From Motiliproteus sp965230185 (GTDB lineage Bacteria; Pseudomonadota; Gammaproteobacteria; Pseudomonadales; Balneatricaceae), in the NCBI GenBank assembly GCA_965230185.1, contig OZ245995.1, positions 5,456,001 to 5,520,000 on the forward strand: a DNA stretch of 64,000 nucleotides. Reading direction: 5' to 3'. The first letter of the stretch is position 1. Each line of letters begins with the position of its first letter. The position numbers and the translations under genes were made by a program. The notes beneath the pieces are model-generated. The model was given only the letters and a program-made list of their open reading frames with translations. It ran no database searches and was not told the origin of the DNA. Of the stretch, positions 1 to 8,437 are shown one piece after another.

Positions 1-28
1 GCTCTCTATTCGAACCGAGGTATCAATC

Positions 29-766
29 ATGATTATGCGAGGCGGACTTAACGTCTACGATATGCCCATCGGGGTGCTCAGTCTCGATTCCCGTTTTGCC
101 AAGCCCCCCGGGCATATCAAGAACGGCAGCAGTTTCTCCTTTCCGGTGGTCTATCAGCAGGTGGAAGGGGTAACTGCAAAGCGCATCGTGCTGGAGCCCG
201 GTCCCGACCTGCTGGAGCCCTTTATCGAAGCAGTAAAGGCACTGGAGCAATCCGGGGTACGAGCGATTACCGGCAGCTGTGGCTTCCTGATGCTGTATCA
301 GCAACAACTGGCCGATGCGGTCAGCATCCCACTGTACACCTCCAGCCTGATCCAGGTGCCGATGATATCAAGGATGCTGGGCAGGGGTCGTAAAGTGGGC
401 ATTATGACCGCCAGCCGCAAGGGCCTGACGCCTGAGCATCTGGCCGCCACCGGTATCAGCGATGAACCGATCTGCATCGCCGGCATGGAGGGCTGCCGGG
501 AGTTCTGGGAAGTGATCATCGACAATCAGCGCGACGATCTGGATCTCGACAGAATGGGAGAAGAGATCGTCAGCACCGCCGAGCAGCTGGTGCGGGACAA
601 TCCCGATGTCGGCGCCCTGGTACTGGAATGCACCGATATGCCGCCCTTTGCCCACCTGATCCAGCAGCGGCTGGGCCTGCCGGTCTTCGACCTCACCACC
701 CTGACCACGATGATGTTTCAGGTGGTGACTCGCCGGGGCTACAGCGGCTATCCCCCCGCCCCCTGA
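29..766 (+). CDS. Asp/Glu/hydantoin racemase-family protein
   Basis: A 245-residue protein of the aspartate/glutamate racemase superfamily. These enzymes racemise or isomerise amino acids or related acids in the cytoplasm, using two cysteines as acid/base. Both expected cysteines are visible in their family context, GSCGF near residue 83 and LECTDMP near residue 201, one per half of the pseudo-symmetric fold. The length is normal for hydantoin racemase or maleate isomerase-like members. The ATG at 29 follows a CGAGG sequence at a usable distance; a second in-frame ATG lies two codons later. Only 28 bases precede it, so its upstream partner is unseen. A strong stem-loop follows the stop codon. 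The family is confident; the substrate is not predictable from sequence. Confidence 0.8.
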   Translation: MIMRGGLNVYDMPIGVLSLDSRFAKPPGHIKNGSSFSFPVVYQQVEGVTAKRIVLEPGPDLLEPFIEAVKALEQSGVRAITGSCGFLMLYQQQLADAVSIPLYTSSLIQVPMISRMLGRGRKVGIMTASRKGLTPEHLAATGISDEPICIAGMEGCREFWEVIIDNQRDDLDLDRMGEEIVSTAEQLVRDNPDVGALVLECTDMPPFAHLIQQRLGLPVFDLTTLTTMMFQVVTRRGYSGYPPAP

Positions 767-785
767 GCAACCCGCCATTCGCTTC

Positions 786-819
786 GCGGGGCGGCAGGCC
801 GGATTCTGTGCTGCCCCGC
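786..819 (+). terminator. stem-loop after racemase-family gene, no U-tract
   Basis: GCGGGGCGGCA at 786-796 pairs with TGCTGCCCCGC at 809-819 (11 pairs, one G-U) around a 12-base loop. It starts 20 bases after the stop codon. No run of T follows, so it is not a textbook intrinsic terminator. The gap to the next gene (820-1008) shows nothing else recognisable apart from the ribosome binding site AGGAG before the chemoreceptor. Confidence 0.45.
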
Positions 820-1008
820 ACTTTCAGTGCTGCTCTGTCCGACTCACCTGCCACCGGCAGCGGCGCCTGTCATACGGCCGCCAGGGCGGCTATAAGGCCT
901 TGTCATCATTGGCTATAACCCACTGTCGCAATGCCTTTTATCCTGCCCTTTCAGCTTTTTCGCGGAACACTCAACAGACATCTGTAAACAGGCAGCAGGA
1001 GTAATCGG

Positions 1009-2991
1009 ATGAAAGTCAGTACCCGCATCGGCGGTAGTTTCAGTCTGCTCTGTCTGCTGACCCTGCTGCTGGGTTATATCAGCTGGAGCAACCTGGTCAG
1101 AATCAGCCAGCAGGTCGAAACCGGCAGCCGGGAGATCGCCCCCATGGTCTCAGACAGCGGACAGCTGGCCGCGCAACTGGATCTGATCCACAACCTGTCG
1201 CTGCAGTATCTGATCAGTAACGAAACGCAGCGGGACGGCTTATCGGAACAGATCGACCAGCAACAGGCCGGGTTTCGACAACGGTTGCTGCAGATGCAGC
1301 AACGCTACGCCCCTATCGACCGGTTTGCCGGACCTCTGGCAGCAATCGGCCCCGCCGCAGAGGGCTTTTTCGCAGCGGCGACCGCTGTTCAACCGCTGCA
1401 CCGGCAGAATCTGCAGCTGCAGCAGGCGGTCAGCAACCGGGCGGTGGACTTCAGCTATCTGCGCGGCGAACTGGAGTCGGAGCTACAGCGAATTCGAGAA
1501 GACAGCAGCGATGGCAAAGCCGGCTACGCGGCCGGGCAGTTTGCCAGCGAAATCCAGTTCACCATGACCCTGATCGAAAGTCTGCCCAACCAGGTCAGGC
1601 CGGCAGAAATAACCCGCAATCTTGAGGAAATCGATCAGCAGAACGGCAAACATCTGCGCCAGATGAAATTGCTCGGCGCTTCAGAAGATGAGGCTGTGAT
1701 CGACGGTCTGCCGGTGCTGGAAGATTTTATGGCGATCATGAACTCGGACCAGGGACTGGTGGCCCGCTTCCGGCAGATGCTGGCCAACCGGGCAACCATC
1801 AATCGACTGATGAGTGAAATGAGCAGCACGTCAGCGGTAGCCAGGACCCGTTTGAACGAACTGACAGTCGCAGCCAGAGAGCTCTCGGAACAGTCCGCCG
1901 ACAGCGCAGAACAAACCCTGGACAGCAGCACCCGGCTGATCATTGCAGCTGTGGTGATCGTCGTGCTGATATCGCTGTTTACCGGCCTCAGAGTCACCCG
2001 GGGCATCGCCCGTTCGCTGGCTCAGCTGAGCAGCACGCTGGTGGCGGTGGCAGGCGGCGACCTGACCCGCAGAGCCGCAGTTCACGGCAAGGATGAGTTT
2101 GCCCGACTGGCGACAGAGGTAAACGGGCTGATCAGCCATCTATCCGAACTACTGGAGCAGATCCGTCAGGGCGCCGATCAGCTGGCCCGGACCGCGGAAC
2201 AGACCCACAGTATCAGCGTTCGCACCACCCGGGATATCGACCGCCAGCAGCTGCAGACCAGCCGTGCCGCCAGTGCCATCACCGAAATGAGCTGCAGCGC
2301 CCGGGAAGTGGCCGGTAGCGCTGACCAGACCCTGCAGCGGGTGTCGGCGGTGGACAGCCGGGCCCGACAGGGTGGACGACAGATGGATGACAGTATCGCC
2401 TCTACCCGACGGCTGGCCGGCAGCATCGACGCATCGGCCAAGGTGGTCGCCCGGCTGCAACAGCAGAGCAGCGATATCGGCACGGTGCTGAATGTGATCC
2501 GTGAGATTGCCGAGCAGACCAACCTGCTGGCGCTGAATGCCGCCATCGAAGCGGCCCGGGCCGGAGAGATGGGGCGCGGCTTTGCGGTGGTGGCTGACGA
2601 GGTGCGCTCGCTGGCCAGTCGCACTCAGGGTTCCACCGAGGAGATTCAGCAGATCATCGAAGATCTCCGGGCCGGCGCCGGCTCCGCCGTGGAGCATATG
2701 GAACTGAGCCGCAGCGAGGCCGGCACCTGTATCGAACAGAGTTCCGCATTGCAGCGGTCGCTGTCGGAGATCAGAGAATCCATCAGTGAAATCCGCAGCA
2801 TGAATACTCAGATCGCCAGCGCCGTCGATCAGCAGCAGGGGGCCGTGGAGGAGGTTTCGACGGTTACCGCTCAGCTGGATGAGATCGCCACCCATACCCA
2901 GCAGGGCGCCTCGGAAACCGAGCGCTACAGCCGCGAGCTGAGCCGGATAGCCGACCAGCAGCAACAACTGATCAGCCGCTTCCGTCTCTGA
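1009..2991 (+). CDS. Methyl-accepting chemotaxis protein
   Basis: A 660-residue transmembrane chemoreceptor that would sense a periplasmic signal and control CheA through CheW. Order seen: TM1 about residues 11-27, a large helical periplasmic domain of about 270 residues rich in Q and L (helical-bundle type ligand domain), TM2 about 308-327, HAMP about 328-382, then the cytoplasmic signalling coiled coil. The highly conserved hairpin tip is present (EQTNLLALNAAIEAARAGE, followed by GRGFAVVADEVR). The ATG at 1009 is preceded by AGGAG. There is no C-terminal NWETF-type pentapeptide for CheR tethering. The ligand is unknown. An orphan binding protein lies two genes downstream, so indirect sensing through a binding protein is possible but only inferred. 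Confidence 0.95.
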   Translation: MKVSTRIGGSFSLLCLLTLLLGYISWSNLVRISQQVETGSREIAPMVSDSGQLAAQLDLIHNLSLQYLISNETQRDGLSEQIDQQQAGFRQRLLQMQQRYAPIDRFAGPLAAIGPAAEGFFAAATAVQPLHRQNLQLQQAVSNRAVDFSYLRGELESELQRIREDSSDGKAGYAAGQFASEIQFTMTLIESLPNQVRPAEITRNLEEIDQQNGKHLRQMKLLGASEDEAVIDGLPVLEDFMAIMNSDQGLVARFRQMLANRATINRLMSEMSSTSAVARTRLNELTVAARELSEQSADSAEQTLDSSTRLIIAAVVIVVLISLFTGLRVTRGIARSLAQLSSTLVAVAGGDLTRRAAVHGKDEFARLATEVNGLISHLSELLEQIRQGADQLARTAEQTHSISVRTTRDIDRQQLQTSRAASAITEMSCSAREVAGSADQTLQRVSAVDSRARQGGRQMDDSIASTRRLAGSIDASAKVVARLQQQSSDIGTVLNVIREIAEQTNLLALNAAIEAARAGEMGRGFAVVADEVRSLASRTQGSTEEIQQIIEDLRAGAGSAVEHMELSRSEAGTCIEQSSALQRSLSEIRESISEIRSMNTQIASAVDQQQGAVEEVSTVTAQLDEIATHTQQGASETERYSRELSRIADQQQQLISRFRL

Positions 2992-3162
2992 TCAGGCAGC
3001 CAGCAACCCGATTATTTGAACCCCGCCACGACCGACCGGTTACTCACCGACCAGCGGAGAGAGTATCGGCCGGCAGCGCCCCTGTCGCCGATATACCATA
3101 ATAAGCGTGACAACCGGTGATCTCCGTCCCGGCCGCTTGTCCTCAGAGCACAGGGGTACGCT

Positions 3163-3927
3163 ATGCGCTCAATACTTCTACTGGCACTCATAATAGTGGC
3201 CAGCCCGTCCATGGCTGCGCTCACCGGACCGATGTTCGGTGATCACAGCTACTCGTTCAGCAGCGGTCAGAGCAGCACCGTCAGCAGCTATCAGCACAGC
3301 ACCGGCCAACAGAGCATTCAGCAGATCCACACTCACTCAGCTGAGCTCCGCCGGGGCAACGGCGACTACGTTTCCGAGCACCGTAAGCTACCACCGTTCA
3401 CAGCCATCAGACTACAGCTGCCGGCAACGGTGATCTACCGGGAATCAAACCGTACTGCCCTGGAGATCCGGGCAGACAGCAACCTGCTGGAACTGGTTGA
3501 TACCGAGGTCATTAACGGCACTCTGGTAATCAGCGCCAGAGCCGGCTACATCAGTCACCAGCCGATACTGATCCGATCCACTTCTCCCACACTGCATGCG
3601 GCGCAGGTACAGGGCAGTGGTGATCTGCAGATCAGTGAGATATCGGCACGCTCGCTGAGTCTGAGTGTGATGGGCAGCGGTGATATCAGTATTGCCGGCG
3701 CCTCCGAGACGCTTTCTGCAGCGCTGCAGGGCAGCGGCGATATCGATGCAGAGGCGCTGAACGCCGATGACTGCCGACTTTCGCTGCAGGGCAGCGGCGA
3801 TATTCGGGCCAGCTGCTCCGCACATCTTGAGGCCAGTCTGCAGGGCAGTGGCGAAATTGCCGTCAGTGGCTCGCCGCGGGTGGCCCAACTGTCGGAACTG
3901 GGCAGCGGCAGCATTGAGATCGACTGA
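3163..3927 (+). CDS. GIN-domain (DUF2807) beta-repeat secreted protein
   Basis: A 254-residue protein with a signal peptide (MRSILLLALIIVASPSMAA) and a low-complexity S/Q-rich segment at about 25-60. From about residue 70 onward it is a DUF2807/GIN-type domain ('putative auto-transporter adhesin, head GIN'). The C-terminal half carries six copies of a GSGD/GSGE/GSGS turn spaced 18-20 residues apart, as expected for a right-handed beta-solenoid. The repeat also shows in DNA (CAGGGCAGCGGCGATAT near 3726 and 3786). The family is widespread but has no established function; an envelope-associated structural or adhesive role is inferred. Start ATG 3163 follows AGGGG. It has no membrane anchor or translocation domain, so it is probably periplasmic or released. 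Confidence 0.85.
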   Translation: MRSILLLALIIVASPSMAALTGPMFGDHSYSFSSGQSSTVSSYQHSTGQQSIQQIHTHSAELRRGNGDYVSEHRKLPPFTAIRLQLPATVIYRESNRTALEIRADSNLLELVDTEVINGTLVISARAGYISHQPILIRSTSPTLHAAQVQGSGDLQISEISARSLSLSVMGSGDISIAGASETLSAALQGSGDIDAEALNADDCRLSLQGSGDIRASCSAHLEASLQGSGEIAVSGSPRVAQLSELGSGSIEID

Positions 3928-3931
3928 GGAT

Positions 3932-3971
3932 CTGCCGGCCTGTCCGGTTTCCGGCTGACCGCAGCCGGCAG
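3932..3971 (+). terminator. weak inverted repeat after GIN-domain gene
   Basis: CTGCCGGC at 3932-3939 and GCCGGCAG at 3964-3971 form an 8-bp inverted repeat with a 24-base loop that starts just after the stop codon. There is no T-run. This is a possible transcript-end structure of low certainty. Confidence 0.25.
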
Positions 3972-4101
3972 CCCCTGGCGCTTAGTCCAATGGCTGTCGG
4001 CTGCGGTTTTCGCTACCCTTTCCCTGCTGTTTGCCACTGTCCGGCAGAGGATTCTGCCCGGACGGTGCCGATTCCATGTGCCGCTACGGAAAGCCGAAAC
4101 C

Positions 4102-4884
4102 ATGCTGAAAACCAGACTCCTGCCCGCCGCTGTACTTCCCACCCTGCTTGCTTTTCTGGCACAGCCTCTGTCCGCCAGTCCGGTTCAGGTCTACACCCAT
4201 GACACCGCCCGGGCCACCTATACCGACAGCAGTGGCGAGCTGCGGGGCAAACACCATGGTGGTCAGCGTGCTTTTCTGGTGGAACTGACCCGGGAGCTGA
4301 TGATCTCGCTGCAGCTGAAACCGGTGATGGAGGAGCAGCCCGAACAACAGGCACTGGCGCAACTGGATGGTCCGACACCACGGGCACTGCTCGATATCAG
4401 TCGCAGCGACACCGATTCCGATAGCTATCGCTGGGTGGGACCACTGCAGCATGACCGCGTCTATCTGTACGAAGACAGACGCCGAAAGACCGACATCACC
4501 AGCCCCGCCGATGCGACCGGCAGCAGCGTCTGCGTCCGTCGCGGCAACGGTCATGACCAGCTGCTGGAGCAGCAGGGCTTCAGCAGGCTGGTGAAAGTCA
4601 GCTCCTACAAAGGCTGCTGGGACCTGCTCAGCAGCGGCGAGGTCAGCCTCGCCACCCTCAATCAGACCCTGGTGCATTCGGTGCTGGAGTCCGATGCCCA
4701 AGCGGCACCGGTCATTCAGAATACCGGCGTCAGCGTCTACAACCGGGACGTCTGGCTGGCCTTTTCAAAAAGTACCCCGGAGCAGGAAATCCGGCGCTGG
4801 CAGCAGGCGCTGGATCAGATTCAGCGCTCCGATATCTATCAGAGCCTGATCCACCACTACTACTGCCAGCAGGATTGCTTCTGA
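4102..4884 (+). CDS. Orphan periplasmic substrate-binding protein (SBP_bac_3-like)
   Basis: A 260-residue secreted protein resembling the amino-acid-type solute-binding fold (transporter substrate-binding domain). It has a signal peptide (MLKTRLLPAAVLPTLLAFLA ending at a SAS site), then a two-lobe pattern: 'ELTRELMISL' in lobe one, 'RWVGPL' leading into the hinge, and a C-terminal 'FSKSTPEQEIRRW..ALDQI' segment typical of the end of lobe two. I chose the ATG at 4102 because it directly precedes the signal peptide; an in-frame start at 4078 would add eight residues. Cysteines near the C-terminus (CQQDC) could form a disulfide. No permease or ATPase is adjacent. The ligand is unknown. Confidence 0.78.
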   Translation: MLKTRLLPAAVLPTLLAFLAQPLSASPVQVYTHDTARATYTDSSGELRGKHHGGQRAFLVELTRELMISLQLKPVMEEQPEQQALAQLDGPTPRALLDISRSDTDSDSYRWVGPLQHDRVYLYEDRRRKTDITSPADATGSSVCVRRGNGHDQLLEQQGFSRLVKVSSYKGCWDLLSSGEVSLATLNQTLVHSVLESDAQAAPVIQNTGVSVYNRDVWLAFSKSTPEQEIRRWQQALDQIQRSDIYQSLIHHYYCQQDCF

Positions 4885-4908
4885 TCTGGCTGCTGATCCG
4901 GCCGGGAC

Positions 4909-7362
4909 TCAGCCCCTGATTCGTTCGCTGGCCGGATCCCAGAACGGTCGCAGGCTGGCTTCCGCCGTTACCGCCTCACCGGCCACCAGGATCTGATAGC
5001 TGCCGGCTCTGATCCAGTCCGGTGTGGCGATGCCATCAGGGTTCTCCACATAGCCCATACCAATGGCCGCACCGAGCTGGTGACCGTAGCCGCCGGAGGT
5101 CAGATAGCCGACGATCTCACCGTCACGGACAATCGGCTCGTTATGATAGAGCAACGGCTCCGGATCCCGTAGCCGGAACTGTACCAGTCGCCGGCGCAGG
5201 CCCGCCTGTTTCTGCTGTTCCAGCGCCGTCCGGCCAATAAAGGGGATATCGGAGGCCAGCTTGCAGGCAAACCCCAGCCCCGCTTCCAGCGGCGTATCAC
5301 CATCGCCGATATCATGGCCCCAGTGACGGTAGCCCTTCTCCAGTCGCAGGCTGTCCACCGCATGCATCCCCACCGGCTGCAGATTGATGGCCCGACCCGC
5401 TTCCAGCAGGATATCGAAGACATGGCGGCTGAACTCCACCGGGATCACCAGCTCCCAGCCCAGCTCACCCACATAGGTGATCCGGCAGGCCATCACCGGA
5501 GCACAGCCTATTTCGATCTGCTGACTGCTGGCGAAGGGAAACGCTTTATTGCTGAAATCGGCGTTGCTGACCGTCGACAGCAGCTGTCGGGCATTGGGCC
5601 CCATCACCCCCAGCACCGCAAAGGCAGTGCTGACATCGCTGGCATGACAGCGGGCGTCCGCTGGCGTATGGCGCTGCAGCCAGTCCCACTCCCGCCGGGC
5701 GGTGGCCCCGGCGGTGGAGATCCGGAAGCGATCTTCGCTCAGCCGGGTGACAGTCAGGTCAGCTTCGATGCCGCCACGCTCGTTCAGCCACTGGGTATAG
5801 ACCATCCGCCCCGGCGCCACATCGACATCGTTGGCGCAGATATTCTGCAGTACCGCCAGCGCGTCAGGCCCCTCCAGATTAAATTTGGCGAAACTGGAGA
5901 GATCGATCAGGCCGACATTGTCGCGAACCGCCCGGTGCTCGGCGGCGGCATGCTCAAACCAGTTCTGACGCCCGAAACTGTACCGGTACTCAGGCGTTGT
6001 GCCTTCAGGTGCAAACCAGTTGGGTCGCTCCCAGCCGGCCACCTCGCCGAAACAGGCGTTCAGCTGCTGCCACTTCTCATGCAGCGGCAGATGGCGGACA
6101 TGACGGCTGGTGCGGTACTGGCGGTAGGGAAAATGGTTGGCATAGAGCAGTCCCAGGGTCTCGGAAACCCGATCATGCAGGTAGCGGTCGCTGTTCTGGA
6201 ACGGAAACATCCGTCGCAGGTCATGACCCCAGAGTTCGGCCGGTGGATAGCCCTGAACGATCCAGTCCGCCAGCAGCTTGCCAACGGTGCCGGCGGACTG
6301 CAGCCCGATGGAGTTGAGGCCGGCGGCAACGAAGAAGTTCTTCAGCTCCGGCGCCTCGCCGATATGGAAGCGATCGTCGGGGGTAAAGGATTCCGGTCCG
6401 TTGAAGAACTTACGGATGCCGATCTCTCCCACCACCGGCACCCGATGCATTGCTCCTTCCAGCACCGGCATCAGGTGATCCCAGTCTTCGCCCAACTCGT
6501 CGAAGCAGAAGGATTCCGGTATCCCCTGCATTCCCCAGGGTTTGGCCTCCGGCTCGAAGGCGCCGATCAGCAGGGCCCCGGCCTCTTCCTTGTAATAGGC
6601 CGACGCACTCTGCTCACGAACGATGGGCAGATCGCCACCGAGGCCATCGATCTTCTCGGTAACGACATAGAAGTGTTCACAGGCATGCAGCGGCACATCG
6701 ACACCGGCCATTCTTCCCAGCTCCCGACCCCACATACCGCCGCAGTTCACCACGAAATCGGCGCTGATCGCCCCCTGCTCCGTTGTCACGCCGGTCACCC
6801 GCCCGCTGGCCCGAGTGATCGCGGTAACCCGGATATTCTCGAACAGCTGCGCGCCGCGCTGACGGGCGCCTTTGGCAAAGGCCATGGTGGCGTCTATTGG
6901 GTTGGCCTGGGCATCGTCCGGCAGCCAGACGCCGCCGATCACATCCTCGGTGTTCATCAGCGGCCACAGCCGTTCGATCTCCGGCCGGTCGATCAGCTCC
7001 ATCTCGCAGCCGAATACCCGGCCCATATCCACCGCTCGCTTCAGCTCCTCCATTCGTTCCGGATCGGTGGCGATATTGAGACTGCCGTTGGCCTTGTAGC
7101 CGGTGGACTGGCCGGTCTCCTCCTCCAGCACATAGCGGTAGAGGTCGGCGGTGTAGCGCGCCAGTTCCGCCATCAGCGGATTGTCGCGGAACTGGCCGAT
7201 GGACCCGGCGGCGTGCCAGGTGGTGCCGCAGGTCAGCTGTTTACGCTCCAGCAGCACCACGTCGGTCCAGCCGGCGCGGGTCAGGTGCCAGGCCAGACTG
7301 CAGCCGATAACACCGCCGCCGATGATCACCACCTGGGCATGGGAAGGAAGGGGCTTTTTCAT
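4909..7362 (-). CDS. Dimethylglycine/sarcosine dehydrogenase-like FAD + GcvT protein
   Basis: An 817-residue two-part flavoprotein of the DMGDH/SARDH family, which oxidatively demethylates N-methylglycines and passes the methyl carbon to tetrahydrofolate. Residues about 10-370 are a DAO-type FAD domain with the dinucleotide motif VIIGGGVIG and the family sequence CGTTWHAAG, whose His (residue 50) is the covalent FAD attachment site in characterised relatives. About 375-430 is the FAO middle domain, and about 435-790 a GcvT-like folate-binding domain. Length matches the family (about 800-860). It is the last gene after the XRE-cupin regulator on the same strand. Demethylation is well supported; whether dimethylglycine, sarcosine or another N-methyl amine is the substrate is not. 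Confidence 0.9.
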   Translation of the reverse strand: MKKPLPSHAQVVIIGGGVIGCSLAWHLTRAGWTDVVLLERKQLTCGTTWHAAGSIGQFRDNPLMAELARYTADLYRYVLEEETGQSTGYKANGSLNIATDPERMEELKRAVDMGRVFGCEMELIDRPEIERLWPLMNTEDVIGGVWLPDDAQANPIDATMAFAKGARQRGAQLFENIRVTAITRASGRVTGVTTEQGAISADFVVNCGGMWGRELGRMAGVDVPLHACEHFYVVTEKIDGLGGDLPIVREQSASAYYKEEAGALLIGAFEPEAKPWGMQGIPESFCFDELGEDWDHLMPVLEGAMHRVPVVGEIGIRKFFNGPESFTPDDRFHIGEAPELKNFFVAAGLNSIGLQSAGTVGKLLADWIVQGYPPAELWGHDLRRMFPFQNSDRYLHDRVSETLGLLYANHFPYRQYRTSRHVRHLPLHEKWQQLNACFGEVAGWERPNWFAPEGTTPEYRYSFGRQNWFEHAAAEHRAVRDNVGLIDLSSFAKFNLEGPDALAVLQNICANDVDVAPGRMVYTQWLNERGGIEADLTVTRLSEDRFRISTAGATARREWDWLQRHTPADARCHASDVSTAFAVLGVMGPNARQLLSTVSNADFSNKAFPFASSQQIEIGCAPVMACRITYVGELGWELVIPVEFSRHVFDILLEAGRAINLQPVGMHAVDSLRLEKGYRHWGHDIGDGDTPLEAGLGFACKLASDIPFIGRTALEQQKQAGLRRRLVQFRLRDPEPLLYHNEPIVRDGEIVGYLTSGGYGHQLGAAIGMGYVENPDGIATPDWIRAGSYQILVAGEAVTAEASLRPFWDPASERIRG

Positions 7363-7451
7363 AGTGACTCCGTATTATTTTTTACAAGTAAGCAGAATTC
7401 CGACATGTCCACTTCGGCAGCGTATGCAGATAACCGGCGCAGTCGGGCCTG

Positions 7452-7474
7452 CCGGTGCTCAGCGGGAGCACCGG
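7452..7474 (-). terminator. stem-loop after XRE-cupin gene, no U-tract
   Basis: Perfect 9-bp inverted repeat CCGGTGCTC / GAGCACCGG with loop AGCGG in the 164-base gap between the regulator and the DMGDH-like gene. There is no T-run on either side, so it could attenuate or process a shared transcript rather than end it. Confidence 0.4.
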
Positions 7475-7526
7475 GGGAAACAGGATTCAATTACAGGATT
7501 CGGTCGTCAGTCCGACGGGGGGCGGT

Positions 7527-8090
7527 TCAGTAATGGGGCGGGGTAATCACCCACAGGGTGCGGCTGATCATCGCACCGGGATTACGGACCCGGTGGGGCC
7601 GGTCCCGGGGAATACGAAAACTGTCACCGCTATTGAGCAGAAAGCGCCGGTCATCGATCCACAGCTCCAGTTCGCCCTCGATCACCATGCCGGACTCTTC
7701 TACCGGCCGGGTCACCTCCACCGGGTCATCGGCACCGGGCTCCAGTTCGGTCATCACCAGCAGAGTTTCTCCCTTCAGGTCCGGAGACAGCAGCTCCTCG
7801 CTGAAGCCGGTACCACTGAACTTCAACTGCCGGCGCTGGTCGCCCCGAACGATCAGTCCGAGCTCCGCATCCGGTTGTTCGCTGTCACCCTGAAAGAACC
7901 AGCTGATCTGCACCTCCAGCGCGGCGGCGATGCTCTTGAGGGCCGAAATCGACACCTCCGAAACGCCCCGCTCCGCCTGGCTGAGATGGCCGGTTGAGAA
8001 GCCGGAACGCTCGGCCAGCTCGGTCAGGGTCATTTTTTTCGCTTTGCGCAGATCGCGAATCTGACTGCCGATGTGGGTTGCTGTGCTCAT
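7527..8090 (-). CDS. XRE-family transcriptional regulator with C-terminal cupin domain
   Basis: A 187-residue cytoplasmic regulator. Residues about 9-65 form an XRE/Cro helix-turn-helix (IRDLRKAKKMTLTELAERSG, then STGHLSQAERG). The C-terminal half is a small cupin domain (ELEPGADDPVEVTRPVEESG, EGELELWIDDRR, DSFRIPRDRPHRVRNPG) that probably binds a small-molecule effector. This architecture matches PuuR and similar regulators of amine catabolism. I chose the start at 8090 because it gives a normal N-terminus just before the HTH; the longer frame to 8165 adds a non-family segment. It is divergent from the amidotransferase-ALDH-ADH operon, with a very AT-rich region between them, and upstream of the DMGDH-like gene. 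It is a likely local regulator of both. Confidence 0.9.
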   Translation of the reverse strand: MSTATHIGSQIRDLRKAKKMTLTELAERSGFSTGHLSQAERGVSEVSISALKSIAAALEVQISWFFQGDSEQPDAELGLIVRGDQRRQLKFSGTGFSEELLSPDLKGETLLVMTELEPGADDPVEVTRPVEESGMVIEGELELWIDDRRFLLNSGDSFRIPRDRPHRVRNPGAMISRTLWVITPPHY

Positions 8091-8139
8091 GCTGCGATGC
8101 TCGCTCTGCCGTACTGTCGTTTTTTTAACCTGCCACAAA

Positions 8140-8190
8140 GTGAAATAATTTTTCAATATTTTCACTGAAATTTTTTAAAATTATTTTCAC
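8140..8190. promoter_or_regulatory. AT-rich inverted repeat, candidate operator
   Basis: GTGAAATAATTTT (8140-8152) is repeated in inverted orientation as AAAATTATTTTCAC (8177-8190), with a further TTTTCACTGAAA palindrome between them. The whole 8120-8260 stretch is far richer in A/T than its surroundings. It lies between the divergent regulator (start 8090) and the amidotransferase operon (start 8438), where an autoregulatory XRE operator is expected. The rest of 8191-8437 holds no gene. Confidence 0.4.
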
Positions 8191-8437
8191 AATTAATTTT
8201 AAGTGTTTTATTTTCAATATCTTATCTAGTTTTTCATCGTACTAAGGCTGTAGAAGTGGAATACCGCGGCCGTTTTTTTCTCTACTGACAGCGCTCCATT
8301 TGGGTATATCAAAATGATGATATTGGCCATAACCAGCAGTCCACTCATCCCCTACCATCGATTCACAGGATAAGAACAGTCAGCCCGGCAGCCCGCAGAC
8401 AGCGGCGGACGGGCACAGTGGTAGTGAGGAAGTTGAT

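Noticed and set aside
786..819. Possible RNase P RNA end (GGCCGGATTCTGTG resembles its 3' region in reverse complement)
   Set aside because: The rest of the RNase P RNA is absent; only a simple hairpin is present.
3600..3927. Repeat array that might be CRISPR-like
   Set aside because: The 54-60 base repeats are in-frame codons for GSGD turns of a protein, without unique spacers.
5314..7533. 739-codon plus-strand frame antisense to the DMGDH-like gene
   Set aside because: It is an antisense shadow in high-GC DNA; the minus strand encodes a clear family protein with cofactor motifs, and the plus-strand translation is low-complexity His/Gly/Arg/Pro-rich.
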